A stretch of DNA of 64,000 bases. Source: Pontederia crassipes (taxonomy: Eukaryota > Streptophyta > Magnoliopsida > Commelinales > Pontederiaceae). The DNA lies in contig CM060191.1 of NCBI GenBank assembly GCA_030549335.1, forward strand, positions 54,039,447 to 54,103,446, written 5' to 3'. Positions 36,025 to 46,640 of the stretch are shown one piece after another. Position 1 is the stretch's first letter. Each line of letters starts with the position of its first letter. The translations under genes and the position numbers were made by a program. The notes under the pieces are model-generated. The model saw nothing but the letters and a program-made list of their open reading frames with translations. It was not told the origin of the DNA and ran no database searches.

Positions 36025-36193
36025 GACGTCAAATCCCTGTAGGCTATGATATGTTAATCATATGATGCGTATGATGGTTCCATATTGATCTAGAGTATAT
36101 GAACTTCATTTTTCGTATTGTGATCATTGCGATCCGACGGCCGAAAGTTGGCCAGAGGAGGAAGAAGAAGGGCGTAGATTCGCGCACTAGTGA

Positions 36194-36270
36194 CCTGGCC
36201 CGAGTCATTGGAGACTTGGCCCGAGTCATTCTGGGACTGGCCCGAGTCTCAAAGGACTTGGCCTGAGTCG
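36194..36270. repeat. Four copies of a 21-bp unit
   Basis: GGCC(C/T)GAGTC recurs at 36197, 36218, 36239 and 36260 with exactly 21-base spacing. The seven-codon period would keep a frame open, but no gene is supported. Confidence 0.75.
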
Positions 36271-36827
36271 CGTGCTGAGTCGACTGCGTGATCACCAAAC
36301 AGCAACTCGGTGAGTCGGGTCTAGGCTCGGGTTGCATCAACAGTCGCAACCAGATCTAGCATGAGCTCGGTCAAGGTGGTGCACCGGTGCACAGCCGCGA
36401 CCCGGCCCGAGTCGGATCCCAACTCGGCCTAGGTCATACGCAGGTGACCCACGACAAAAACTCGGTCCGAGCTCTTGTTAACCCAGCCTGGGTTTGGTTA
36501 TGTTAAAAAGGACATAGTTTTTTGGGCTGATCTTTTATATTTGGGTTTGTTTTTTACATGCCCACTCGAAGTCTTGTCCAACACTATAAATAACCTAATG
36601 GACCCTTGCCACATCTGAAAAACAAGTTAGACTTTGGTTTAAAAGACATAGAGTTAGGGCATATTTTAATCATCTTAGAGAAAAGGGATTGGACTCTAAC
36701 TTTTCTCTGATCTATATATCTAAACTCTACATATAGTAAACAAGCTACGCAAAGAAAAGATGAAAACCACGAAATTACTATGTGCCGCTAAAAGTAAAAG
36801 ACATTGTCATGGTTAAAGTTTAAAGAG

Positions 36828-37130
36828 GAGGGACATGTAGCTGAGCTGAGAAGATAGTGAATTTATGGATCATCAACGACCACTGCTCTTGGGATATAGA
36901 TCATCTTCCACCTGTATTCTGAAAAGGATTATGCATTGGCATATCTCCTTCACCATGGAGGGCATTATATTGACTACATGTTTATAGTGCCAGAGGGACA
37001 GGTAGCTTAGTTGAGGAGATAGTAAATCTATGAGCCCGTAACGACCACTTCCTGGGGCACAGGTCCTCTCCCACATGTATTTCGAAAAAGATATGAATTG
37101 GCATTACACCTTCGTCATCGTGAGCATTCC
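36828..37130. repeat. Tandem duplication, period about 165 bp
   Basis: Copy A (about 36828-36965) and copy B (about 36993-37130) both begin GAGGGACA(T/G)GTAGCT and share AACGACCACT and GAATTGGCAT-like blocks in the same order. The copies are well diverged. Confidence 0.75.
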
Positions 37131-37239
37131 TAACTTTACAAGATGTTATAGAGGTACATCTGGCTTCCCAACCTAATAATATCGAGATCGTATAGGACAA
37201 CGAACTTCAAGGACTGTACAGTTAATGTAAAAGATATAG

Positions 37240-37425
37240 TACTACTCATGATAAAGCAAAATATAGTAAAATATGGTATAGTAAAATAGAGAGCATGACA
37301 TAGTAAAGACAAAGTATTGTTATAGCAAAGTACAGAGCATGACATAGTAAAGACAAAATATTGTCACCGTAAAGAACATAGCATGAACATAGTAAAGAAT
37401 AAAGTATAGACATGATAAAGAATGA
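37240..37425. repeat. Short-period tandem repeat (ATAGTAAAG-type)
   Basis: Repeats of (A)GAGCATGACATAGTAAAGAC and shortened forms occur with a period near 55-60 bases, nested on a shorter TAGTAAA motif. Confidence 0.7.
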
Positions 37426-38224
37426 TTCATTGCTTTGTGCAATCAAAGTATTGGTTACAACATAAAAGAAGATATCAATACTGTTTATCCATTGTTGATC
37501 TAAATGTGATTTGATTATCATTTTATAGCTTATGATTTTATTGTATTGGACGTTTTTTCTCATAGGTATGCCCCTGTATTTAGGATTTTGCAGGTGAGCA
37601 TCCTGCTTAAAGAGGATTGATGAAGGACGTAGAGTTTGGAGATGACTGCACATGACTCATTGAATTCTATAGTGTCATCTTCTTTCATATGCATTAGTTG
37701 AACAATTCATCCCTACTTCAGATGAATAATTTGGTCTTTTCATTTGTAATTGGACATGTGGTCCTTTGCTTGGATTTGTTGGACATAATTGTCATTTCCT
37801 TTCTCCGTGGGGATTGCATTAGATGTTGATGCTTTTTGACATTCTGATGTTTCCTTCATTCGTAATAAAAGTTCTTATTTAGTTTACTATTATATTCATT
37901 GTCTATTGAATGGTCAAAGTTCAATAGAGCCTCTGTTTTCTTTACTACTACTACTTTTTTCGTATAATGTACTTATTTTTCTTTTCCTATTCAAACCAAT
38001 TAAATTTATTTCTTTGCTGAATTAGTTGCACAAGGGAGAGAATCATTTTAGAAGTTTTGTACGTTAAACGAAAGCTTCTGTTTGGACCATGATCATATTT
38101 TAAGTGCGAGTAAAATTCCCAGCAATGTTTTTCCGTACACCAAATTTATTGAATGTGTGCAAGAAATAGAGCGGCTTAGCTTTCAATTCGCCTCTGACCA
38201 TCAAATTAAATGTGAATAACCCGT

Positions 38225-38368
38225 CATCCTCTCTTTGAAACAAACAAGGGGCGCTTCCGGTTCTGTGCGTGCTTCAAACAATTTTGTTTTGGAAGCTTCG
38301 GACCCATATTGTTCATGGGTTGAGAACGGGAGTTGAACTCTATGAGGTCGAAGCTTCCGTTGTTCCTT
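38225..38368 (+). other. Plastid trnN-GUU upstream spacer fragment
   Basis: The run GGACCCATATTGTTCATGGG, the following GAACGGGAGTTGAACTC and CCGTTGTTCCTTAGTA match the sequence I recall just before plastid trnN-GUU. The tRNA itself is lost; the join to ycf2 falls at its first bases. Confidence 0.55.
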
Positions 38369-38496
38369 AGTAAGATTTCTTCGTTAGTTGGGGGAAGAAT
38401 CAGCACGAATCGAATTTTTTGAGGAACGTATCGAGAGAGAATTGGATTTGGTTAGACAATGTGTGGTTGGTAAACAAGGATCGGTTTTTTAGCAAG
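38369..38496 (+). pseudogene. ycf2: ycf2 fragment (near N-terminal third)
   Basis: The frame reads [11 protein letters not shown], then [15 protein letters not shown] and [12 protein letters not shown], a typical ycf2 stretch. It is cut at AGCAAGG and continues in frame into psaA. Ycf2 is an essential plastid protein linked to the 2-MD AAA-ATPase import motor; this copy is a 40-codon remnant. Confidence 0.85.
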
Positions 38497-38606
38497 GGAA
38501 ACTTTGCACAGAGTTCCATTACTATTAATGGGTGGCTCCGAGATTTCTTATGGGCACAGGCATCTCAGGTAATTCAGTCTTATGGTTCTTCATTATCTGC
38601 ATATGG
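38497..38606 (+). pseudogene. psaA: psaA fragment A (C-terminal region)
   Basis: Encodes [20 protein letters not shown] followed by [17 protein letters not shown], from the photosystem I P700 apoprotein A1 near its last helices. It begins in frame with the ycf2 remnant and ends at a TATGG/TATA join to petA. Confidence 0.9.
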
Positions 38607-39159
38607 TATATTTGAAGAAGTTAACGTCTTTTCTCGTAGCAGGGTCGGGGGAAAGAATAGGAAAGACGATTTCACTATATTTCTTACCCGGAACAGGACC
38701 TATCACAATAATATTTTTTTTATTCGGACGATAACTCTGAAAAGAAAGATTTCCTATTTTTTCTTTCACTTCGGGAGAAATACGATTAGGAGGGGCTAAT
38801 TCGAATCCCTCAGGTAAAATAAGAACAGCCCCCACATTCAAACCCCCCCTTTTACCATTAGCAAGAACTTGTTTCACTTGCATATCATAAGGGATTCGAA
38901 CAATTGCTTCAAATACAGTATCGGGAAGCACAGCTTGCGGAACTTCAATATCCACGGGTTTATTAGCTAAATGGCAATTGGCACATACAATTCGTCCAGT
39001 CGCTTCTCGTGGGTTTTCATAACCCTGCTGCGCAAAAATGGGATATGCATTTGAAATAGATGCCTGAGTTATTACATATATCATGATTGATACAGAAATA
39101 AATCGAACCATCTCTTCCTTTATCCAAGAAAAAAGAATTTTTTTTGCATGTCCAATCAT
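38605..39159 (-). pseudogene. petA: petA 5' portion (cytochrome f), truncated
   Basis: The minus-strand frame from the ATG at 39159 gives about 185 of the usual 320 residues. It has the thylakoid-targeting leader, the junction [18 protein letters not shown], the haem-binding CANCH and the lumenal domain up to [10 protein letters not shown]. The wording changes after NFFKYT where it meets psaA. No stop or frameshift lies within this half. The C-terminal membrane anchor is missing, so no functional cytochrome f could result. It is preceded, as in plastomes, by cemA. Confidence 0.95.
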
Positions 39160-39376
39160 TGATCCTAGAATTTCTACAATAAATTAGATAGGTAACTAGT
39201 ACAGTTCCCTATACACGAATCTGTCCTTGTACTGAAATAATTGTACCGGAATATAATATGGGATAAATACCTTGAGCAGATAAAAGTATAAAGAATTAAG
39301 TAAGATTGAAAATGCTTTCTTTATACAAGAAGAGGGATTCTGATTTGATTGATATAATGAAATCAAATAAATTCTT

Positions 39377-39717
39377 CATTCATTCATTGAATGATAAATG
39401 ACTACAAGCGAGGGAGATACACGATTTAAATAATGGAAGATCCAATATTTCACAATTGTATCTAGAATAACTGGAAAAGTGGAAACAAGACCAGATATAA
39501 TTTGATCGTTATGATCCAATCCAAAATCGTTGTAGACCGAGCCAATCATTAGTTCCCAGCCGCGGGTTGAATGAAATCCAATCCATAAATCAGTAACTAA
39601 AAGAATCGAAAAAGCTTTTATTGTATCACTTAAGTTATAGAGGAATTCTTGAACCCAACAATTAAGAATGACAAGTTCTTCATTACTCAGAATAAAATAA
39701 CCACTTAGAATAGCGAA
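39377..39717 (-). pseudogene. cemA: cemA C-terminal fragment
   Basis: The minus strand encodes [36 protein letters not shown] and, at its end, [10 protein letters not shown] before the stop at 39379-39377. This is the C-terminal about 110 residues of the plastid envelope membrane protein CemA. The spacer to petA (39160-39376) is kept. Confidence 0.9.
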
Positions 39718-39975
39718 ATGGTTCCACTATGCAAGAACTCCGAATCATTCTCTTGAAGCTCATCCTCTTTATGATAAATGATCCGTTTGCCCCGAAATGA
39801 CCCGGCCAAATAGGGAAATCCCAATTCAGTGGGCCTTTCGATACAATCAAATAGATTGCCACAGGGGCACCATATTCTAGGAGCCCAAACTATGTGATTG
39901 AATAAATCCTCCTCTATCTGTTGTGGGTCGACGGTTCCTTCCCCTTCTTCAAACTCCGATTCGTATTTTTCATAT
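39718..39975 (-). pseudogene. ycf2: ycf2 fragment (C-terminal region)
   Basis: Encodes [48 protein letters not shown] and [19 protein letters not shown] on the minus strand, near the end of Ycf2. It is cut at both ends and is in opposite orientation to the other ycf2 piece. Confidence 0.92.
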
Positions 39976-40007
39976 CGAAATCTCTGATCAACGATAGAAC
40001 AAGATCC

Positions 40008-40970
40008 AAAAAGGAGGTATCAGCAACAACTGGTTTTATTACGGGACAGCTCCTGATGTTCATATCGATCTATTATGCGCCTCTGCATCTAGCATTGGGT
40101 AGACCCCATACAATAACTGTCCTAGTTCTACCCTATCTTTTGTTTCATTTCTTCTGGAACAATCAGAAAAACTTTTTTGATTATGGATCTACTACCAGAA
40201 ATTCAATGCGTAATCTCAACATTCAATGTGTATTCCTGAACAATCTCATTTTTCAATTATTTAACCATTTCATTTTACCAAGTTCAACGTTAGCCAGATT
40301 AGTCAACATTTATATGTTTCGATGCAACAACAAGATGTTATTTGTAACAAGTAGTTTTGTTGGTTGGTTAATTGGTCACATTTTCTTCATGAAATGGGTT
40401 GGATTGGTATTATTATGGATACGGCAAAATCATTCTATTCGATCTAATAAGTACCTTGTGTCAGAATTGAGAAATTCTATGGCTCGAATCTTTAGTATTC
40501 TCTTATTTATCACCTGTGTCTACTATTTAGGCAGAATGCCGTCGCCCATTGTCACTGAGAAACTGAAAGAAACCTCAGAAACGGAAGAAAGGGAAGAAAG
40601 TGAGGAAGAAAGCGATGTAGAAACAACTTCCGAAAGGAAGGAGACTAAACAGGAACAAGAGGGATCCACCGAAGAAGACCCTTTCCTTTGTTCGGAAGAA
40701 AAGGAGGATCCGGACAAAATAGATGAAACGGAAGATATCCGAGTGAATGGAAAGGAAAAAAAAAGCATGAATTCCACTTTCACTTTGAAGACACATGCTA
40801 TAAGGATCGCCCAATTTACGAAGATTCTTCTCTTGATACCTATCAAGAGAATTGGGAATTCGGAAGACTTAAAGAAGACAAAAATGAAAAGACTTTTTTA
40901 TGCTTTGAAAAACCCCTTGTAACTTTTCTTTTCGATTATTTAAAAACTAAAAAAATAAATAAAAATATTG
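40008..40970 (+). pseudogene. ycf1: ycf1 (TIC214) N-terminal fragment, frameshifted
   Basis: The frame from [15 protein letters not shown] through the membrane region to the Glu-rich stretch ([16 protein letters not shown]) is ycf1. The true start is missing; upstream codons come from another piece. In the A run at about 40752-40760 one A appears lost: the correct continuation ([20 protein letters not shown]) is one frame away from the open frame. The sequence then runs to a stop overlapping the 3' end of ndhF, as at the IRb/SSC border of plastomes, so this derives from the short ycf1 copy. It is non-functional here. Confidence 0.93.
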
Positions 40971-41395
40971 ATACATAAAATAAATACAAAAATAGATAAG
41001 AAGAAATTCGTCCACCTCCCATTGATTTGATTCCTTCCCCTATAAAGAAACTTGCAATACCAACTCCATTTATAATTCCATCAATTATATACCTATCAAA
41101 GAACTGGGATAGCTCGGTTAATCTTCTTATACCCATCGTGAAAACCCTAGTATCAAAAATTTCTATGTAACCACGATTATATGACCAATTGTATATTACA
41201 TTTTTGAATTGATCCAATAGAATTCTCTTAGGACTCCTTTTCAAAATAAAATTGATTAAGTCAAAATTGTGGAAAAATGAATAAACGGACCCATATAAAA
41301 TATATGCTATAAATAATCCAAAAATGGCTATACTTACTGATAAAATTGCATTTGATTGATATAATGAAATGAAAAAAATTATATGGGAAATTTTT
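40957..41395 (-). pseudogene. ndhF: ndhF 3' portion
   Basis: Minus-strand residues [49 protein letters not shown] and [19 protein letters not shown] are the C-terminus of NADH dehydrogenase-like subunit 5 (NdhF). About 140 codons remain. The tail-to-tail overlap with ycf1 is retained. Confidence 0.92.
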
Positions 41396-41404
41396 TTTTA
41401 TCCA

Positions 41405-41594
41405 ATCAACTAATAAATTTTTATCCTAGTTTTGCTGAGGGAGCAACTCCCTTTTTCACCTTAAATTGGTCAAAATACGCAGATTTTTTGACTTTTCGTG
41501 GAGGATTAGATCCAATAACAGGGGGTCTGTGGCTGAGCGATACCGCACACCATCATTTAGCTATTGCAATTCTTTTCCTGATCGCAGGTCACAT
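41405..41594 (+). pseudogene. psaA: psaA fragment B (central region)
   Basis: Encodes [40 protein letters not shown] and [17 protein letters not shown]. It is a different part of PsaA from fragment A at 38497. It is joined at CACAT to atpA. Confidence 0.92.
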
Positions 41595-41706
41595 ATTGAA
41601 CAATATAATAGAGAAGTAAAGATTGTGAATACCGATACTGTACTTCAAGTAGGCGACGGCATTGCTCGTATTCACGGTCTTGATGAAGTAATGGCTGGTT
41701 TTGCCT
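41593..41706 (+). pseudogene. atpA: atpA N-terminal fragment
   Basis: Encodes [18 protein letters not shown] then [17 protein letters not shown], residues from near the start of the plastid ATP synthase alpha subunit. One substitution (Gly to Asp, NTD) is visible. It is cut after EVMAG. Confidence 0.9.
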
Positions 41707-41769
41707 AGGATTGACGAATTCTAATACGAATATTACACTCCATTTTGTAGATTAGACTAGAAATCAAAA

Positions 41770-41812
41770 TGGGGCGTGGCCAAGTGGTAAGGCAGCGGGT
41801 TTTGGTCCCGTT
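41770..41812 (+). pseudogene. trnQ-UUG: trnQ-UUG 5' fragment
   Basis: TGGGGCGTGGCCAAGTGGTA and the anticodon arm around TTTTGGTCCCG match plastid trnQ-UUG. The variable and T arms are replaced by unrelated sequence, so no tRNA can form. Confidence 0.88.
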
Positions 41813-41814
41813 TA

Positions 41815-42480
41815 ACGTATACGACACGGTTCCAGATTGCATTCAAGTCAAGGAACTTTTTTTTTACGTTCTGTTCAACATGAAAGAGAGTAACTGGACT
41901 CTAATTCGTATTATGGATAGCCTAAAGAAGCTTCATTCATATTCTCCAATTTGGAAAAGAGGCTATCCATTTTCTATGAGCAGAAAGAATAGGCTGGCTA
42001 AATAAAAAAAGTTCCGCACCATGAACTTTGTACCGCGCGCATAACTTAGATGGACCCAAAAAATCACGTAAGCAAAAGTCATAAAACCCCACTTTTCGAA
42101 GATCTCTTCCTTCTCTTCGGGATCGAACATCAATTGCAACGATTCGATAGATGGCTCATTGGGATAGATGTAGATAAACCATTCTCCCCCCAGAAACGTA
42201 TAGGAGGTTTTCTCCTCATACGGCTCGAGAAAAAAGAATTCTAATTTCTGTATATAATGGCAAATTGAGATCCATAAAATAATAAATGGACTATGATTCG
42301 TTTTTTATTCTTCCTTGCCTTACAGAAAAAGAAATATCATTTATACTCATAACTCAAGTTGAATAATTCTGACAAAGTCCAAAGGAAAATCCTTAGATAT
42401 TTTTTGAGCCGTCTCTAATCTCTTTTGTTTGTCTCATCTCTAATACATTTTGATTTCTTATTCTGATTTAATTGTTGAGA
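41815..42480. other. Plastid-like, gene not assigned
   Basis: Strings such as GATCGAACATCAATTGCAAC and CATACGGCTCGAGAAAA are of a kind I associate with plastid spacers, but I could not place them with certainty. Small open frames here are not credible genes. Confidence 0.45.
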
Positions 42481-42529
42481 CAATTGAAAATAGTGTTTCC
42501 TTGTTCCGGAATCCTTTATCTTTGCTTTT

Positions 42530-42955
42530 TGAATTATAAGTAAGCATTTCTTGTAAAATATGAGCAACACCAAACCCCTCTAGAGCCCAAACTTCCATTT
42601 CCCCTACCCGCTGTCCCCCCTGTTTCGCCCTTCCTCTAAGGGGTTGTTGTGTAACAAGTGCATAATGTCCACTAGAACGTCCATGGATTTTATCATCAAC
42701 TTGGTGAATTAATTTTAGGATATAGGACTTTCCTATTAGAACGGGTTGTTCAAAAGGGTGTCCTGTTCTTCCATCAAATATTCTGCTTTTTCCCGGATAT
42801 TCGGGTTCAAATACCCATGGATTTTTTGTTTGCTTACTGGCTTCATATAATTCAGAAAACACTAGTTTTCTGGAAGCTTCTTGTTCATATCTCTCATCAA
42901 AAGGTGCTATTCTATAATGTCTCTTTAGAAGATCCCCCGCTAACCTGATTCTTTT
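42530..42955 (-). pseudogene. rpoB: rpoB C-terminal region fragment
   Basis: Minus-strand reading [74 protein letters not shown] and [15 protein letters not shown] is the plastid RNA polymerase beta subunit near its end. After MLTY the residues no longer match RpoB, marking another junction, so the last part of the gene is missing. Confidence 0.93.
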
Positions 42956-42964
42956 CTATTATAT

Positions 42965-43112
42965 TAGTATTAGTTAGTGATCCCGGTTCGGTGAGTCCTT
43001 CTTCCGTGATGAACTGTTGGCACCAGTCCTACATTTTGTCTCTGTGGACCGAGGAGAAAGGGGGCTCAGCGGGAAAAGGGTTGTACCATGAGAGAAGCAA
43101 GGAGGTCAACCT
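42965..43112 (+). other. Plastid inverted-repeat spacer fragment
   Basis: GATGAACTGTTGGCACCAGT and GAGGAGAAAGGGGGCTCAGC match the spacer I recall between rps12 and trnV-GAC in the plastid inverted repeat. Resemblance stops after GGTCAACCT at about 43112, taken as the right edge of the insertion. Confidence 0.55.
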
Positions 43113-43733
43113 GTAGAAAAAGATTGAGCAGAATTTAATTGCATTCAATTAGGAGAACAAACAGGAATTACTGAATATGTTGAATTTAATTTGATCAATA
43201 GGCAAATCAGTGCAGCAAATTTGAATATGTTCACTTAAAACAAAATATATATATATATATATATATATTTCAAATTGCCAAAGACTATATTCTTAACACT
43301 TGCCAAAAAAAATAATAATAAGAAAAATAATGGAAAACATATTGTAAATCTCTCCTTATTGACACTTTGCAATTCTTCTAAAAGCTAAGAATACTTCTTA
43401 ACAATTCGTGTAGAAGGCATTTATTTTCAAACATATCATGAAGCATTTGAATGTCAGAGAGATCATTCCAAAATATCATAGCAACGTAATAATATTATAA
43501 TATTAGGAATAACGAATGAGATTTATACTCCGCCTCTCATATACGAAGGTCATGGATTCTACTTAGAAACTAAAAATGAAGTAAGAGAACGATGCTATCC
43601 GATTGTATAAAACAATTCGTTATACAATATTAAGAAGCTTCATCAAGAGTTAATTTTCTTGTTTATAATTATAATGAATACTATTGGAAGATCGATTATG
43701 TTTATCAAAGTAATCCAAGTTTTGTTATTAAAA

Positions 43734-44130
43734 TGATTATTTTCATAAACCACATCTAACCTATTATGATTTTTCACGTTTAATTTTAAACTATGAACTT
43801 ATTTTTTTGGATTACTAAATTATCATGATTTTTTCAATCTGATCATTCCGTCGACTTTTGTCAACTTTTTCGTTATCTGCAATTTTTTTCATTTATGAAC
43901 TGTCGAAAATATCTTTCCTTCGACTTTATATTTTCGTTTCGATCTTTGCAACTTCGAGAGGTATTTTTGACTTTTCATAAATGGAAAAAATTAAATATTA
44001 CAGACAAATGGATGGAAGTTGGAAGGATTAAATTAGAAAAATTACGATAGTTTAGTGACAAAAAAGTTCATGATTTGAAATTAAACGTGGAAAATTATAA
44101 TAGTTTAGAGGTAGTTTATGAAAATAATCC
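43734..44130. mobile_element. Foldback element with about 190-bp arms
   Basis: The sequence from GATTATTTTCATAAAC to GTTTATGAAAATAATCC is an imperfect palindrome: arms of about 190 bases and a centre of about 30-40 bases near 43925-43960. No coding sequence. A clean target duplication was not found. It resembles long-TIR Mutator-type MITEs and would form a long hairpin if transcribed. Confidence 0.75.
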
Positions 44131-44134
44131 TTAA

Positions 44135-46020
44135 AACAAATATTCTAACTATTTTTTCTTAAAATTATAAATAAATAAAAAAGGATACTAACAAAATCAA
44201 ATGAGAGAATAATGACATGTCCGTTTATCGACATCGTCACTCTATAACAATAAGGGCATCATGCCCTCTGTGCCTCTTTCTTCCTCCTTGTTTTTAATTA
44301 ATGATTAATGAAATCACATTCTTTTGGAAGAAGATTACGTGTAATAATTTGGATTGCTTAATTAGGCAATCCATTTCCTGTTAAATATATGGATTGCACA
44401 TAAAGGGTGACAATCCAAATTGTCATTCCAGTAACAATCTCTAATTTTTTTTCTCTATATATCATTTACAATTTTATTCAAATAAATTATAAAACTAATA
44501 AGATAATTTTTAAAGCTAAATAAATATCAAAAGATTTTATTATTAATGTTATCATCATCATCATCTTATGAGAAAAAAATGTATATGTAGAACATTTGAT
44601 GTAGAAGTAGAGCATTAAGTTTACTTATTAAGTTAATAAATAATTATATGTTAATTTAAAGTATATGTTCAATAGTAAAAATGATTAAAATCAAGATCAA
44701 TGATATTATCCGATGGTTGTGATCTAAACCATATTAACAAATATAACTAATTCAATATTTTTAATTTCTTTAGCCTTAAATGATATATATTTTATTATCA
44801 AATTATTCAAATAAATATATATTACTTCATATAAGAACTATATAACAAATTTAATCATGGACTATAACTATTAAATCAGTTAAATGAGAAGAAATAAATG
44901 TTCTACACCAAAATGTAGAATGTGTTGCTATACGTACTCATTAACTTTTAAACTTTTTACTACTTAATAGATCTTTATTATTTATATTAGTTGTATTATT
45001 AATTTATTCATTAATACTTACCAACTTTTTCTTATTAATTATCATAGTTTAATAGCAATGGATAGTAATTATGTTGTATATATTATTATCATATTGCTAT
45101 AAAGTGTACTATCTTTTTTTGTCTATAAATTTAAGTTTGATAGATCTAGAATATGTGTTTGAAACTTATAAAATGTAAAAGGACTTGTATGAATATTTAA
45201 ACTTAATCATTATAGAAATGGTATATTGATAAAAAAATTATATTAATTAGTAAATATTTGTATTATTATAAACAACTAATATGGTAATGCATATTTTCGA
45301 TAACTTTATAAGTGATAATATTTTTAAAATATAATTTACATTATCAAATAATTTTTAATGATGATGCAACGAATGTCTTATTAGTACTAAGTTTAATTGA
45401 TATTGAGTCCACCGTTTTTCAAGGAGAAGGTGAAGGAGAAATCCCCTTCTCTCGTTGATATTATGTGATGTTGTTCCATCCTCTACTTTTTTTTTGCCCC
45501 AAGATTTGTTCCTTCCCGTATTAGACATTTTTTTTTCCAATTACGTAATTAATGTAATGGATTAATTTTTTAAATCCCATTTATTTATAATAATTTTCAT
45601 GTCTAACAATAAAATACAACGGTCCCAAAATTTTATGGTGATTTCCACGTTAACTTTTAGATTATTTTCGATTTATGAAAAGGATAAAACATTTTTTCAC
45701 AAAATTTTCTCTCTTTTAATATTTAAATAAAATGAAATAAAATATTTTAGCAAATTGATAATGCCAAACACTCTATTTTATTTTAGCAAATAAAATTTTT
45801 ATAATTTAATTAGAAGTAATAGTAATAATAAAATGGGAGATTAATTCCTAAAACAATGACTATTTTATACTTCAACGACTGTATTTTATACTTGGAATGT
45901 AAACATAATTTTTACTTTAAATGGTATCACAGGAAACAATTATAGATTTATAGAAAAAAATCAAATTATCTTTTAATAATAATTATTTTGTTCTTCTTTT
46001 GTTTAAAGAATAATATTTTT
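44135..46020. other. AT-rich intergenic sequence
   Basis: No gene or classified repeat could be supported. Confidence 0.4.
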
Positions 46021-46640
46021 GCGTTGCTGACAGAAGGTACCCGTTCCGTCCTGGTTGTACGGCTCAAGTTCCCGCACACCGCCACGTATCAGTTTCCTGT
46101 CCTAGGCAGCGATTAGTTTAAGGCCTTTTAAGTCATTTTGCAATCTTTTTCGTCCGGACTCCGCAACGAAGAAATAACGAGTCATGATCGCGCCCGGTCC
46201 AATCGCCGTCTCGATCTGAAATCTGACGGCCGAGACGCCACCTCCAAAAAGGGCGTCGTAGCCCGTAGGACGTCCTACGGAGGCCAAGCCCTTCGGACGG
46301 CGCGGCCGCGTCTGAGGCAGCGGTTGGCGGACAGCTGTCGGCCAGATAAGCCGCGAAGTTCCGAGTCGTCGGATGGAATCGCATTGAAGATCGGACGGCT
46401 GCAAGGGCGTCAGAAGAGAGGCACGTGATGCGAGGGGGCGGCGGGGCCCCCGAGGCGGTCAAGGTTCGTCGAAGGTGGGAGAAGTGACGAGTAAAAGTAC
46501 CGTTCGGGAAAGAGGACGAGAAGAGTGGATCACATCGAATTTATTTGGCCGTGGCCTTTGGGGGTGGGAGGTTTGATGAGAGAGAAAGAGGATTAGGAGG
46601 AGGAGGAGGAGGAGGAGAGAGAAATATATAAATAGGACGA
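46020..46640. other. GC-rich island of unknown role
   Basis: A CpG-containing patch in otherwise AT-rich DNA, with overlapping frames on both strands lacking family resemblance and a (GGA)n run at about 46590-46617. It may be the promoter and 5' end of an unseen transcript; nothing decisive is visible. Confidence 0.25.

Larger units (their letters stand above)
38225..43112. other. Nuclear plastid insertion (NUPT), rearranged mosaic
   Basis: About 4.9 kb consist of consecutive plastid pieces. In order they are trnN upstream spacer, ycf2(+), psaA(+), petA(-) with cemA(-), ycf2(-), ycf1(+) with ndhF(-), psaA(+), atpA(+), trnQ(+), an unassigned plastid-like piece, rpoB(-) and an inverted-repeat spacer. 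Only cemA-petA and ycf1-ndhF keep plastome adjacency. All others come from distant parts of the large single-copy, inverted-repeat and small single-copy regions. Junctions fall in the middle of genes, often at 2-6 shared bases. The flanks are ordinary AT-rich nuclear DNA. Entry may have been direct or by way of mitochondrial DNA. Confidence 0.92.

Noticed and set aside
38224..38406. 60-codon minus-strand frame
   Set aside because: It spans the trnN spacer/ycf2 join and is antisense; it matches no plastid protein.
40523..40846. Minus-strand Ser/Phe-rich frames of 107 and 79 codons
   Set aside because: Antisense to the Glu-rich stretch of the ycf1 fragment.
46102..46462. Frames of 96-109 codons in the GC-rich island
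   Set aside because: Overlapping in both directions, and nothing recognisable in any of them.
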